A stretch of 64,000 nt of DNA, taken from Hymenolepis diminuta. Its lineage: Eukaryota > Platyhelminthes > Cestoda > Cyclophyllidea > Hymenolepididae. This document shows, in pieces, positions 46,789 to 60,074 of the stretch. The stretch is taken from positions 259,065 through 323,064 of the forward strand of contig CAADRB010000045.1 in NCBI GenBank assembly GCA_900708905.1. Direction: 5' to 3'. The number at the start of each line of letters is the position of its first letter. Position 1 is the stretch's first letter. Position numbers and translations under genes: made by a program. The notes beneath the pieces were generated by a model. It made no database searches. It worked only from the letters and a program-made list of their open reading frames with translations, and was not told the origin of the DNA.

Positions 46789-49700
46789 ATCCTCATGCAC
46801 TAGACGCTTTAATCAGTGATTTCCTATAGTTGAAACTGTTAACAATGCCTTCTCAGCCATCATGAAGTAATTCAGTTATATAACAAACAGGGGTAAGAAA
46901 ACAATCCATTTTGAATGTGCATAATGATTTAACTATTTAATCTCTAATTTCTCAATTTTCTATCATTTCCTAACACCATTATCTCGAGATTATAAGTATG
47001 AATAATTTATTCGTTCGCTATAAATAATCAAATATAAATTCAATATACTTTCATTGGAGTTAACACATAACAGGTCTTATCTAATGATGCAAATCATATG
47101 CACTTAAAAATCCGGCTCCTATGTCAATTGAACAATCTATTGAGTCTCACCGTATGTTAAAGAAGATAGTTATCACTAATGGAAAGACAATTCGAAAAGC
47201 TCCAAGCTCCAATGGCTATGTTTAATTTAACAATAAGCAGATTGTCTCTAAGTCGTCATCCGACCTTATCGATTTGGGGGTGCATGCCGCTCCTGACAGT
47301 TTAACAATTCATCCTCAAAAACACAAATAACATGACAACGAATTATATTAATCTTTATATAGCCCTTGTTCGTTTTAATTGAAGTGTGTTATAGCAACTG
47401 CACTTCTGTCTTATATCTCCCTATGGGACTGAATCAAGTGTAATCTAGCGAAATCTGGTGAATAGATAGATCATAACATAAGAAACTGTACTTTCTAGGA
47501 TTACAGCAGTGTCACCCAAACCTCCTTGACTATCTCCACAATGCATAGCCCTGGTAAATAATTAGATATCACTGAAGTATTCGAAATAGTTATGAATTTG
47601 GCTCTAGGAGAACCTCTTAATCCACTCTTCAAATGTGATACAATATCTACGAAAGAATATTTTAGATTTTCATAGCGAATATACGGCCTTTACATACCGT
47701 TCTCACAAGAAAAAAACTGCCGACTAACCGAATCATTTTCAACTCATATTGGCTTTTTAAAACATGCTAAAACACTCGAAATTTTCGTCCCCTTTAACAG
47801 CAAAATCTCACTATTTCGTCTTCTCTGATTTCTACGTCGATTACTTTAACTTATTTTGTAAAAGTATGATGCTTTACTTTATGATACATGAATTTTTTAA
47901 GAAGTCGTTGTTGCCAAAATCCATAGAAAGTTTTCGTTTCTCCTTACACTTTATCAATTATTTAATGAATTCATTTATAAGTTATTATGTAATTATATTT
48001 GTTCTTATCTCACGTATGCGGTGGCATTCATACTTATAATAATTTTGAGTATATCAAATGCATAGCTAATAAATAATATTAAATAATGATATTAATGATG
48101 ATAATTAATATTAATAATAATATTAATTAAGTGATATTAAAATGAGAATCAATTTTATAACCAGTGTAGTGAGATAAGAAACTGGTTTGAATTATAAACA
48201 CAGATTTAACGCATTTTACAGATTAGATACATTGTAAAATGTTTTAGGAAAGACAGCCTAAAAATATTTCTTTCATTTGTAGCATAACGACGTCCTCACT
48301 CAAATCATTCTCACGCAGACAATGCCAAAGAGTTCTTCAATATATCCTGCTGTAGATATTTAGCCTGAAATTCAAGATAACACACAGGAGCTAACCGAAC
48401 CTGCAACTGTGATGCCGACATATCTTGAGCATCCATTCCCTTCAGTGAACCATGCTGGAAATATTCAGCATACACATTGAAGTTTATCGCTGGTCAATCT
48501 CTAGCATTCAATATAATACCTCCATTTAAGAATCTTGGTGAAAGTACAATCAGCCCCTGAACACTTTCAAAATCCCGTGTAAAATTCTTAATCTCTCTAT
48601 TATTCTATCTACCACCAGAAAAATGAATATCACTTAATAGGATTGTTTGGGCCCTTCGAAAGAATACTCAGTGCAAAATTATTTGGAAAAAATTGCAACT
48701 GGTGCCAGCATGGTTTCGGTATGTTATTTAAATCTTCGCCATTTCTTCAGATTCTTTGGAATTTATTTTTAACTGGCATATAGTCGGCTATAGGATTAGT
48801 CAGTTTTGACAATCCTGTGAGTTTTCAGTGGGCCATTTTCTACATGGTTGGTTTTCGACCAGAAAATAAAAACTTTTGGATCAGTTAAGACACCAAGAAA
48901 CAATGCCAATGATGAGAATTATCATTAAAATAAGAACCACTATTTTGATACCCTAATTGTTATTTTGAAATGATTCCTAAATAATAAAACGTTAAGTTTT
49001 ATTTTATATTTAGCCTCCGTGAGCAGATGATAGTAAACGATAAAAGATCTCATTCAAATACAAGAGATCTTTTAATGCTGAATTGAATGAGGGGAAAAAA
49101 CGTGGCATTTGATAATGGTCGAGTTCCCTCTGGGGATTTAGTTGGGACGGATACTTCTTTGACTTTAAGGGCTTTTTCGAATCGTGATTTATAAGACTTT
49201 TCGGTTAAAACCTTGGAAATTGATTGAATTATCATTACACTGTTCGTCTGTTTTCAGAATCGAATTTTCGCCCTCGTATGCATATTCCAAAGTCTCCATT
49301 AAACAGAATTGAAGAAAGTTTAGGTACCACTCGCTGTATTAATTGAAAAAGAATATTTTGATAGTTCAAACTGAAATATTCAATTGATATAAATCAAATC
49401 AAATAGATTTAGCAAAATTTTTTAATCATTATATACAATCTTTCTTTCCCCACGTCAGATAATCGCTTACTAAAAATGATTATTTTACAAAAATAATTCA
49501 AGTCTATTTTGGTTCTTAATGAAAACCCATGCCTCAAGGAGTTATGGGTTTGCTAAAGTCTGTTTCAAAGATGAAATGACAGCAAAACTGAACTGTTCAG
49601 GCATCACGACACCAATTTTCAATCTTGGCAATTTAATTGAAAGGTCATATCTGTGGTGTTCACAAGGCTGATTGAATCACGTGCGCTAGAACTTTCTGGG

Positions 49701-51302
49701 AAGTGCGAGATGTAACCGGTCGCGTAGACAACAAACGCGGACGTACGTGCAGAGACCTCCTCAACCAATCAGCAATCAAGATCCTTGCAGTCTAGCATGA
49801 TTTTGTATTTAATGACTAAGCTTTTGATTCACAGAAATCAGGAAATGATCAGTAAACCCTCTCCACTCGTCATCTTTCTGGTTCTTGCCACTTTGGGCAC
49901 AGCCTAGCCAATTTTGGGAGTAAACTGACAGTAGAGGACTCTGCTAGAGGTTATTCGGATTGCTTAGAAGGATTACCTAGGTGTAGCAAAAAGACTTATT
50001 GATGTAGCCTCCACTACATATCTTAGAAACGATTTAGATAGGATGCACATAGATTAATATTTAGTATTTACTGAAAAGTGATAAAAACAAATTGTCGAAA
50101 TTTTGTTTTAAACATCACATTTGTGCATAGTTCCTGTACATAAAATTTTCAATACATGAGTTTTTTGAAGCGCTTGGTTGGATCTTATCTCTCAGATCAA
50201 GTGGATTAAAAAGCCGTAGATTTTGATTCTAAGGAGCTAATGTTTGTATTCATTCGCTCTCATCCGGATCAAATTCCTCTAATTTTCAAAAAACTGCACA
50301 CTCGAAAATGAACAGTTTACGAAGACATAAAAATTTATAGTTAGAGAGGATTTAGTTGATATGAAGACTTGGAGAACAGAATGATGTGTGTTTTTGTATG
50401 TGAAATTTCAGTTGTTTATCAACCAACAACTGTTTATTAACAAAGATGAGAGTGGAAGTTTCAGATATGTACTTTCTTTAAATTTCTGACAAATATTAAA
50501 CAAATAAGAAAATAAGAAGGAATCCAAAACCCCATTCACAAAAATTGACATCCAGTACAGCTTTTACTCAGTGGTCTGTAATACTTGACCCGAATGGGCT
50601 AAAAGATTTCCTGAAAATCTCAAGTTCAGGAAATCGTTTAAGGAGGAAGTGTCGCAGACTTAAACTGAAGTATTTTGCACTTTTAAGCGGTTATGCCTCA
50701 ATGTTCTCCTCTCTCTACTAATTTGGTGTAGTATCAAAAGTTATGCTTTGGTCTCTTCTATTCATATTTTTGATGTGAACTGCAACTACTTATTTTCTTT
50801 TGGTTAAATTCTCAAAATTTACAATTGATTGAAGTTGCTTGTGTAAAATTCACATCACATAAACTTAAAGACATTGACCTCATTTTCGAAATAAGTACTT
50901 AGGACGATTAAGTTAATGACAAACTGTGTCGTAATTTAAATAATGGGTGTCACTGTTTTACGACCCACAAGTCCGAACTCCCAATTTCAGTTAGAGATGA
51001 AGGTGAGGACACACAAGTCAGTAAAGTACTTTACCTGATTCAATTTTGACCTTGAAATATACAAACTGGCCAATTATATGAATATAATTGGAAATACTTC
51101 AAGCATAAATAATATTAATATTTTCTCAAAGGTAAATACTTTATAAAATATTTTTTCCCAAATTCCGCCTTCATAAATCGATTATATTAAGTTTGATGAA
51201 ATGCCATATCATTGGTAATTGAAGCAAATAATAATTGGAGAATATTCGACCTCATTCAGACCTCTTAATTACCGATTTAAAAACGACCAAGACTCACAAT
51301 TA
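46789..51302. other. Gene-poor AT-rich stretch
   Basis: No gene recognised. It contains an (AAT)-like low-complexity run (48055-48140). A 91-codon open frame (47764-48039) is Phe/Ser/Tyr-rich and unrecognised. Confidence 0.6.
48055..48140. repeat. AT-rich low-complexity run (AAT/ATT)n
   Basis: Degenerate tri- and tetranucleotide repeats of A and T (AATAATATTAA, GATATTAATGATGATAATTAATATTAATAA). Confidence 0.7.
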
Positions 51303-51480
51303 ACACATGGGCTGAAAAGTCCCGGGCCTAACACATAGATGGCGCTAGTTTTATTGCAGTCACCTTTTTTCAGTTAATACTGACCTTCAAAAGACAGCTC
51401 TTAAAACTTCATGATGTTCTATTCATTAGTTTGTGAGTTATTGTGCTAAGAATGACACTACTTTTGTTATTTTCAAAACA

Positions 51481-52572
51481 ATGGATCAAAAACAATTCCG
51501 TGTTTTAATTTTGCACTGCTTCTTGATGGGAAAAAATACCGTTCAAGCGAAGCAATGGCTTGAAATGTATTATGAGGACTCCGCTCCATCAGAAACAACA
51601 ATAAAACGTTAGTTTGCTGACTTCAAACGTGGTCGTAGAGACACCGATGATGCAGAACGCANNNNNNNNNNNNNNNNNNNNNNNNNNNNNNNNNNNNNNN
51701 NNNNNNNNNNNNNNNNNNNNNNNNNNNNNNNNNNNNNNNNNNNNNNNNNNNNNNNNNNNNNNNNNNNNNNNNNNNNNNNNNNNNNNNNNNNNNNNNNNNN
51801 NNNNNNNNNNNNNNNNNNNNNNNNNNNNNNNNNNNNNNNNNNNNNNNNNNNNNNNNNNNNNNNNNNNNNNNNNNNNNNNNNNNNNNNNNNNNNNNNNNNN
51901 NNNNNNNNNNNNNNNNNNNNNNNNNNNNNNNNNNNNNNNNNNNNNNNNNNNNNNNNNNNNNNNNNNNNNNNNNNNNNNNNNNNNNNNNNNNNNNNNNNNN
52001 NNNNNNNNNNNNNNNNNNNNNNNNNNNNNNNNNNNNNNNNNNNNNNNNNNNNNNNNNNNNNNNNNNNNNNNNNNNNNNNNNNNNNNNNNNNNNNNNNNNN
52101 NNNNNNNNNNNNNNNNNNNNNNNNNNNNNNNNNNNNNNNNNNNNNNNNNNNNNNNNNNNNNNNNNNNNNNNNNNNNNNNNNNNNNNNNNNNNNNNNNNNN
52201 NNNNTTGGAGCGTTTGAAGGCCGAAATTGCAAAGAAACGACCGCATATGGCAAAGAAATAATTTTGTTTCATCAAAACAACGCACCGTGTCACAAGTCAA
52301 TCAAAACAATGGCAAAACTGCATGAATTGAACTTCGACTTGCTCCCACATCTACCGTATTCGCCAGATTTGGCTCCCGGCGACTACTGGCTGTTCTCAGA
52401 CCTGAAAAAAATGTTCGTCGATAAAAAATTTGGCACGAATGAAGAGGTGATCGCTGAAAGTGAGGCCTATTTTGAGGCGAAAGATAAATCGTTCTACAAA
52501 AGTGGTATTGAAATGTTAGAGCGGCGCCGGAATGATTGCGTTGCTCTTGATGGAGATTACGTTGATGAATAA
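51481..52572 (+). pseudogene. mariner transposase pseudogene, interrupted by an assembly gap
   Basis: Cut-and-paste transposase. The first part (51481-51661) starts at ATG and reads MDQKQFRVLILHCFLMGKN, a mariner N-terminal helix-turn-helix; codon 44 is TAG (51610-51612) in a motif IKR*FADFKRGR that normally has Trp. Then 543 N hide the middle, including the first catalytic Asp. After the gap, RLKAEIAKKRPHMAKK meets a stop at 52258-52260 and the frame shifts to ILFHQNNAPCHKSI. The C-terminus runs to TAA at 52570-52572. The second catalytic Asp is Asn (AAC, 52276-52278); the third (YSPDLAPGDYW) is kept at the 34-residue spacing that defines D,D34D mariners. Confidence 0.92.
51662..52204. other. 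Assembly gap (543 N) inside the mariner element
   Basis: Run of N. Gap estimate and known mariner length agree roughly, since the element totals 1334 bp, so the gap probably hides only transposase sequence. Confidence 0.95.
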
Positions 52573-52638
52573 AGCTAATTTTGAAGCAAAAAACTGTGTT
52601 TTCTTTGTTAGGCCCGGGACTTTTCAGCCCATGTGTTA

Positions 52639-55129
52639 CTTGAGTTAAACTCCATGATAATTATGAAATGCAAATGCCGATTTAAAATTTTAATTATCGT
52701 AGTACTAGTTCATTTGTTGTTATTGATCCTAGATGCGTTAATGAAAGTTAAACTGGAGCTTATCTCCAGTGAATCCTGCGTATTGAGGTGTGCTTTATTA
52801 AGCTGATGTAAACAGTTTAAGATGATGTATGATTACTCTGCTTTCTTGACCTTTGAAAGAAATCAACTGAAGTGACAAAACCGACCATCATAATTAAATA
52901 TCCGGTCAATACTCACTGGAGATTATGAATCTGAACTTGATCAGTAATCCAGGGAATTATGAAATTTTAGATTTTCGAAATGCAAGCGGGGAAATAACCA
53001 TTAAGTGAGTATTCTACAACAATAATCCAGGAATCAAATGAATCAACTCCTTTGAGGCTCATTTTCGTTCCCTTCTCTGATTCCTTATTGAACTTTACTT
53101 GTTGTAACAAATTTTCTGATAAACTGGCTGAACTTTTAAATTTACGTGGTGTTATCGATTGTGTTATATTCGATAAAATGTCACATCATTGAAAGCAACC
53201 AATTAGAGAATGTATGTATGATCTATTGAGGTCTTTGCTATATATTAATAATAGCTCAACTTCCATGTTTAACAATTGTTGTGCAAGTCCATCGCTGTTA
53301 ATGACCCGATATGTGCTGATGAATGAACGTACATCTTTATAACATATTTTACTTTCGATGCAGAGCAATTCAGGTTAACTGACTTATAATCTGTTGAAGG
53401 TTCGCAATGCTGACCATAACTGAGAGGATTGTCTTGATAACAACCATCGTTAGAGTTACAAATTTAACACTATCACTCCACTCATAATTTAAATTAATTT
53501 TCATTTCTTTAGGATCAGCGAAAGTGCATAGACTGAAACTGAACTAGGTCCTCTCAGATCTAGAGGAAGAATTTAGAAGAATAACTAACCTATTTGCTCT
53601 TAATATCAGTAGCGGAGTAATTTTTCTCTCCAGAGGTCAATTACTCCTCTGCTGTTTAAGCTAATCATGCCATTGGCGTGACAATACCTATCGTGTCATC
53701 AGTAACGCTAATCATAGTCAAAACTATTTCTATAATCTGACTGAGTTAGACTAGCAGAAGGCGATAACCTTCTACAAATCAGAAGAACGAGAGTTGAGAT
53801 GGACCAATGGCGTATTAGAGGATAGGAGAGAAAGGAGATAGGAGTGAATTGTAAAAGCTAGTAAAACGTGCAAATGGTATTGTGTAGATAGACTAATTAA
53901 AGTATATTTAAAGAGGCTGTCCGATTTCCCGACCTTTGTTCATTTATGAGCAGCTGACGATAATGGCAGAGGTATGAGTCGCAATCCATGAAGAGACCGA
54001 GCAGATTTATGAATTGGTGTACGCAAATACTACAAACTTTTCGCCCCAGAGGAGGAGTTTTATCAGCATTACCTCCATTGCTTAACGACATATCAATACA
54101 CAAATTCTCGAAAAATTGAAATTGCAGCTTGATGTTAAGAATGAAAGGTTCTGCAATGCTACGGATATCAGAGATGATAATGCTTAAATTCAGCAAGATT
54201 AGAATTACTTGAAGCATGATTTTATTTTTCGAACAGAATAAAATTATTAGGATCTTCTAGATCAATGCATTCGTGTCAATGATAGTATGATTAAACTACA
54301 ATCATAATTAAACTTCGGCACATAATGCCACAAGAGCATCTAATGTTGTGGAATAAAAGCTGCATTTACTTAAGTGTCTTTTTAAAATAAATAAACATAG
54401 AGTAACCTTTAATTGCAAGATAGCATTCATATCTATCTATTTGATTCATATGATCCCAGGAAAGAGGTAACAATAGCAAATGAAGCTCTTTGGTTTTCAT
54501 GGCTAAATCTTCTCATTTTGCTTTGATATGCACATTTGATATTTAAATATGTGCATCTTCCTTTAAAAATCAGTTGACCTGATCACATTTGAACTCAAAT
54601 AAAGCAGGACTCTCATGATCACTTGACCCTCACTCCTATTGCCACCAATAACTGATCATGCTTCCTCTTAAAATGGAAATTCATCTTTTTATCTGTTTGG
54701 ATGTTTTTGTGCGACTAAAAGTTGTAGGATCTGCCATGATAAGTTATTAAGAAAACTCTTTTATAGTTTCAATTTTTATACCTCACAATTTAGAACTTAA
54801 AATTGCGGAATAAACGCCAATTTGGTGGCTATAGTTTGTAATCTTTAAAGAGTAGATTAAAACATTCATTGATTAGGAAATTAGTTTTGACAATTTCCAG
54901 TTATTCACTTACCTAATAATTATTTACTTGACAATTTTACAAACGGATACCAGTGTAGTAACCTCACTTATAAGGGCACTTATACGTTAATTGCAAATAC
55001 TGATCATTCTCAAGAGCGAAAATTCGTAATCCTGCATCCGAATTTAAGTTTAGAAAGACTGGATTGTGCTATTTATTGTATTTCCAACTGGCACATTTTG
55101 ACTGAAATGAAATGAAATCGAACTTAGGA
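52639..55129. other. Gene-poor AT-rich stretch
   Basis: A diverged family A copy at about 53695-53915; otherwise no recognisable feature. The open frame 53897-54217 (minus, 106 codons) has no domain I recognise. Confidence 0.6.
53695..53915. repeat. Dispersed repeat family A, copy 4 (diverged)
   Basis: Shares CATCAGTAACGCTAATC, TGACTGAGTTAGACTAGCAG, CCTTCTACAAATCAGAAGAACGAGAGTTGAGATGGACCAA and the purine-rich GGATAGGAGAGAAAGGAGATAGG with copies 2 and 3, in the same order. Confidence 0.45.
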
Positions 55130-55136
55130 GATTACT

Positions 55137-55665
55137 TAAATACACTTTGAAGGATAACTCTCTATGCATTTTCCAGAATTACCTTTTATTCGCATTCTCC
55201 ACGATAATACCTCAGTTTTCCGCCCACGAAGTTGGAGCGACCTCATTTATGTACCTATGACGCATAATCCCTGTCTGACATATCTAAACGCGTCCATCGA
55301 TTTCCCCTCTTTTCTATAACCGCCTCGCTTCACATAAAAAGACACATCTGCGCTCATGCTCTGGCGTGGCCTTACCCAAGTGACTCATATAAAGCTACCC
55401 TTGTTGTTCCAGACAACAACACACGCTGGTCAGAGCGGACTTCAATACGTCCTGTTCATCTCCTCTCTTCATCAGCACGCTGCTCTCTCTCTCTCTCTCT
55501 CCCTCCGTTACTCCTTGTGGCTTCCTTGAATACATTTTTGGTCTGCTCAACTCTTAGTGTTCTGCTTCACAATTGTTGTTAGCTCTTTCTCTAACAGCGA
55601 CGAATTGGTTATCGTAATTTGTTAGCTGCAGACCGTTGGTTGTTATCTAACTCCAACAACTTCTA
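55137..55665 (+). repeat. LTR-like repeat family D, copy 1
   Basis: Core shared with copies 2 and 3 starts TG(A/T)CATATCTAAACG (55277) and runs through a TGACTCATATAAA box (55381-55393), CTCTCT/CTCCCTCC pyrimidines, TGTGGCTTCCTTGAATACATTTT and AATTTGTTAGCTG to AACTCCAACA (about 55665). TG...CA ends, a TATA-like box and about 390 bp suit a solo LTR. Upstream, 20 bases (55147-55166) recur exactly in the inverted copy at 60.2 kb. No coding sequence. Confidence 0.6.
55483..55501. repeat. (CT)n microsatellite
   Basis: Uninterrupted CT dinucleotides inside LTR-like copy 1; copy 2 has a shorter, degenerate C/T tract at the same place. Confidence 0.85.
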
Positions 55666-58120
55666 ATTAATAACATCGATGTATACATTTAGATCAATAA
55701 TTAGTGTCAACAAAATAGTTATTGAACACATACTGAAAATGATATGTTTTATGGAGTTTATGTTTATGCAGTTTAAATGTGCTTCTTACCAACATATTCC
55801 ACCAATCAAATGAGTGGTTTCTTTTTTTAAATTAAACAATCGATTTGCTTTCCACTTTTCTATCTTTTATAATTGTTATGATCTATTTACTATGTCCCAT
55901 TTCTACATAAACGTCTAAAGATAAATGATTTTTTCAAGTGGTGAAATTTATTTAAGTTCGATTAGGAAATAGTCTGCTTAAAATATTTAAAATAAATAAA
56001 ATAAAAAGTGTAAAATGTGATTCAAAATATCACAGTTTCACAAAACTTTGGAAAAACAGTAATTTCAACTTGACATCTTTTTATTATTATTCTATCATTA
56101 CTTACTTTATGACAAAAAATTTACTCTCTATATTTGGGGGACCCAATTGAAATCAGTTGACGGAAAATCCAACAACTAATAATGGGGAGGGGATCAAAAC
56201 GATGCTGGGAACAACGTCAGGATATCAAATAGTCTTCATTTAATTTTTGGGTTTGGATGGTACAATATTTAATAAATGGGTAGTTCATGCTCCAAGATTC
56301 CAACTTCATGAATCGTCTCCTGGATTGCAGCGAATGCTTGTCTACGATGTTCAGTGCTTACTGACCATTTTTTTAATCATATGGTTACTTTAATCCATTT
56401 TTTCCAATGGTTCAGGAAACAAAATGACCTTCCATGGTATGTAGCAGCTTACTGGCTTAACTAAGCAGAAATGATCGGGCACGAAATTTTAGGTTGTCGG
56501 AGCTCCATAAGCTGTGTTCACCCAAAATTAGTGTTTAAGTTTGACATCTTTTATTTTATCTGTAATTTAGTGCTTAATCAGATTAACGTATTGTCATTTT
56601 TCACGAATCTTAGAAGAGCTGAATTATTATATCTTTATCGCAGATCTCTGTTATTTGGAAAGTAAGAAATATTTCTATAAACCTTATTTTTGGGGAAGAG
56701 ATTATAATAAAATTTTCCTTATCATATGCCATTGGAATCCTAATAAAAGCTCAGTAAATTAAAATGGATTTCAGAGGCAGGCGCAACTCCTATTTTATTG
56801 TACCTCCAATGCTTAACTTCGATTAAGACAAATTTGCAACACATTTAATTCATTGGACGGATTTATTTACATTAATCAGACTGACTGGTTCTTACTCGCC
56901 CGTTTCATTTCTTTTTCACTCATTTTTTATTTGTGAACTGGGTTATATCATTTATCAGCATAGTTTTTGTTACTCTTTCCGACCCAGAAATATAAGGTCA
57001 CATATAGATGATTAATCGTGATGAGAATACCAGCAAAAATGCAGAACTGAAGCGCCACTACTTTATCGGAATCTAAATTACATGTGATCTTTCAAAATAT
57101 CTAATTTGTTCAGTTATTTATCACCATCTCTAAATTCAGATTTTTTGGCACTCTTCATACACTATTACATTCTGAATAGTACATTTAGTCAGACAATAAG
57201 AACGCACATGCTTTGAAATAAATCTGTACTTCTGCAAGCGAGCAAAAGTTGGCAAAATTCCTCGATCGACAACTGTGTAAAGACAAGGGACAGATTATAG
57301 AAAATTGATCTTGATCTTGACCTATCACTATTAATTCAGACCAATATCACCGTCAATCGGATATTTTTCCTCTCTGTCAGTTAAAATTTAATAAGAGTTT
57401 TCCTTCTCACTTAGAATTAAATAATCTTATCATGCTATTTCCCAGACAATTTTAAAATCGCACTTGGAACGGTACATTGAGGCTTATTAGCTCGACTATT
57501 TTCCATTTCCGATACCATGAATCCTAACGCCTATCAAATCACATCTCAGCACATTTTCAATTGTGCTAGTTTACGATTCATCACAGTGACCTTTCTATGA
57601 TGGATCTTTTAAGGTGCACTATTTGGCAGAAGAGAAAAAATTATTACTCATTAATAGTCTGATAATGAGCTCAGTAGAAGATGACCTTTTAAAAGATTCT
57701 CCAAACAAGTCCAGCACGAGAAAGACAATGACAACGACTGGTACGAATAGTTGTAGTCCCAATGGAAAAAGCACGGTAAGAAAATGAAGTCACAATGAAA
57801 AACGGTATCAAAATAATGAAAGGCCAAGGAGAAATAAAGCTGGTCAATTTTCTATTCTTCCAGACCTGCCCCGTTCTCCTCCTTCCTCCCTTACCCTTTT
57901 TCCCTTCTATCACCTATTTTCTCTTCTTTATTCTCGATCTTTTCTCCTTGCCACTGTACCGAAAATATCTGGAAAGTGGTAAAATTAAACACAAATTTGG
58001 GCCAAATGTTTGTGTTTATATCAAATTGAACGGAATAAATACTAACTTGCAAAGAAACATGTTAATTAAAAAATTGTGTTGTCACTGGCATAGTCGACAA
58101 GCGCCCTTCACTTCCCTATC
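55666..58120. other. Stretch between two LTR-like copies
   Basis: No coding domain or clear primer-binding site seen next to copy 1. If copies 1 and 2 are paired LTRs this would be the internal region of a roughly 3.2-kb non-coding element; independent solo copies are equally possible. Confidence 0.35.
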
Positions 58121-58495
58121 TGTCATATCTAAACGCTCCCATCTATTCCCCCCTCGTATCACCTAAAAACACATCACCGCTCATGTTCTTGCGCGTCCTT
58201 ATCCAAGTGACTCATGTAAAGCTATCTTTGTTTTCCACGCCTGTCAGTTACCGGCTCCTACGCTTCCTGCTTATCTCCTCTCTTCCTCAGCTCCCTCCCC
58301 TCTCTGTCTCTATCTATCACTCGTTTCAAATCCGTTGTGGCTTCCTTGAATACATTTTGGTCTATTCAACTCCTCCTGTTCTGTTCCACGATTGTTGTTA
58401 GCTCTCACTCAAACAGCTATGAATTGGTAACTGTTATTGCTGTTGTAATTTGTTAGTTGTAAACTGTTAGCTGCTTTCTCAACTCCAACACTGTC
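58121..58495 (+). repeat. LTR-like repeat family D, copy 2
   Basis: Direct-orientation match to copy 1: CTGTCATATCTAAACGCTCC, CAAGTGACTCATGTAAAGCTA (heptamer at 58208-58214), CTTATCTCCTCTCTTCCTCAG, TTGTGGCTTCCTTGAATACA, TTGTAATTTGTTAGTTG and CAACTCCAACA. The 58183-58401 open frame falls entirely inside the repeat and is not a gene. Confidence 0.65.
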
Positions 58496-59533
58496 TACTA
58501 TTTCTATAGTTTCTTCTGCTTTTAATTTTGGAGTCATTGGCTGGCTTTAATCATAATGTTTTTGTCATAAAACTAAAGAGACGCATTCAGACACTCACCA
58601 GTCTTCTACCTATCGTGTACTGCTGCGCATATCCTAATTAGCAGTGGTATTTTTTCCTACTCACTTAATTGCACTTGAAATTTCTTCTCCCCTTCCTTAT
58701 CAAATATCGATTCATATAGAATATAAAGAACTCCGTTCTTACTTATTATTTAACTAATGTATTTATTTCTGTTTTTCTACAATTACAATTAATTTTCGTT
58801 CTGATACACATTGACATACAACTTTCTAAATTGTCTAATCGAATTCAGACCTTTGCTACCCATTGAGAGTAACAATTTCTCTTGTTTCAGTTAGCAAATG
58901 GGTTCTTTTTAAATTGGTAAAATAGAACTTATTTAATTAATTCTTATATTATTTCTATCAGTCAATGGCAGCAAATTCGTTCCCAAGACTGAAAAATTTT
59001 CACTTTTCCTACATATATTACTCCTTATAGAATCATGTCTCATAATGACATCAACAAGGATTACAATAAACAGTCAAGGTTCGTTTTATTTCAAACATCA
59101 CTGAAGCAGGCAGGATTGTTTCCTTTGAATGCGATTGAGGATACTACGATGAATACAGAAGAAGCCAATTTCAAAATATTTCTGCTTTCAAGTGGCGAAA
59201 CTCGCTTCTCACTGTAAATAGGTGAAAATTTTAACCTGAAGAATCAGTGATCTTCCAAATTATCAAAAAGTCCATCTATTACTGACATATTGATTTTTAC
59301 CACATTCTTCTGAAGGCCAAATCAATTCATTTATTTTTATTCGCCTTATGGTTTTTGGATATTTCATTTTATTTACAAATTAGAAGGCTAAAATATTAAC
59401 TCGTTTTCGTACTTCTCCCAGAAGAAAATATTGAAAAAGCACTCTGTTTGCTTTTCCGAAAACTACTCTTTGGTCACCTTCTTTATGAACATATGTTGAT
59501 TTTTCGCCTTAATGTCCCTAAGGCTCAAACTCT
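58496..59533. other. AT-rich stretch
   Basis: Nothing recognised. A 60-codon open frame (59035-59217) shows no family resemblance. Confidence 0.5.
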
Positions 59534-59840
59534 TATCTGTCATATCTAGACGGGTTTATCGATTCTCCGTTTATCTAGTATTGCCCTATTTCATTCAAAA
59601 ATACACTACTCACGTGCGTCCTTGCCCAGGTGGCTCATATAAATTGTTTTTGTATTTGCACTCCCCTAAATACACACACAGAAGTGTGGTTATTATTTAC
59701 CAACTCATATATTTCTCCCCCTTACTTTCTCGAATCATCAGCGTGATTTATTAAATACACCTTGGCCTCTACAACTCATTGTGTTCTACTGATTGGAACA
59801 TTTATTTATTATTGTCAGCTGATAGCAATAGTCGTAGCTT
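59534..59840 (+). repeat. LTR-like repeat family D, copy 3 (diverged)
   Basis: CTGTCATATCTAGACGGGTTT, CACGTGCGTCCTTGCCCAGG and TGGCTCATATAAA (59631-59643) align with the same blocks in copies 1 and 2; the 3' half is more diverged (AAATACACCTTGGCCTCTACAACTC). Confidence 0.55.
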
Positions 59841-60074
59841 CTACCATCTGCTTCTGGCTCATTATTTGCGACCAAATATTCAAATTTAATGGACATATTT
59901 AGGTACTACGGGTTAAAAAATAATACTTCACTCTCGCATGATAGGAAGAAGACAAAAAATTGAACTTAAGCCAAAGAAAGATATTCAAAAGAATTTTAAT
60001 CTTACAATTCTTTTTCCGAAATATATAAATAATAAACACAGAGAATGCTGATGCCAAGACTAACCACAAAAAGA

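Larger units (their letters stand above)
51303..52636 (+). mobile_element. mariner-family transposon (D,D34D), complete ends, inactive
   Basis: Perfect 31-bp terminal inverted repeats (51303-51333 and 52606-52636, starting ACACATGGGCTGAAAAGTCC) are flanked by the TA target duplication (51301-51302, 52637-52638). Length is 1334 bp as assembled, of which 543 are N. The ends and size are those of a full-length mariner. The internal transposase is broken, so the copy could move only with a transposase from elsewhere. Identical ends beside a broken gene suggest an insertion younger than the other repeats here. Confidence 0.95.

Noticed and set aside
51589..52300. Four long open frames crossing 51662-52204
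   Set aside because: They are open only because the gap is N; not evidence of coding.
58183..58401. 72-codon plus-strand open frame
   Set aside because: Lies wholly inside LTR-like copy 2 and the frame is not kept in copies 1 and 3.
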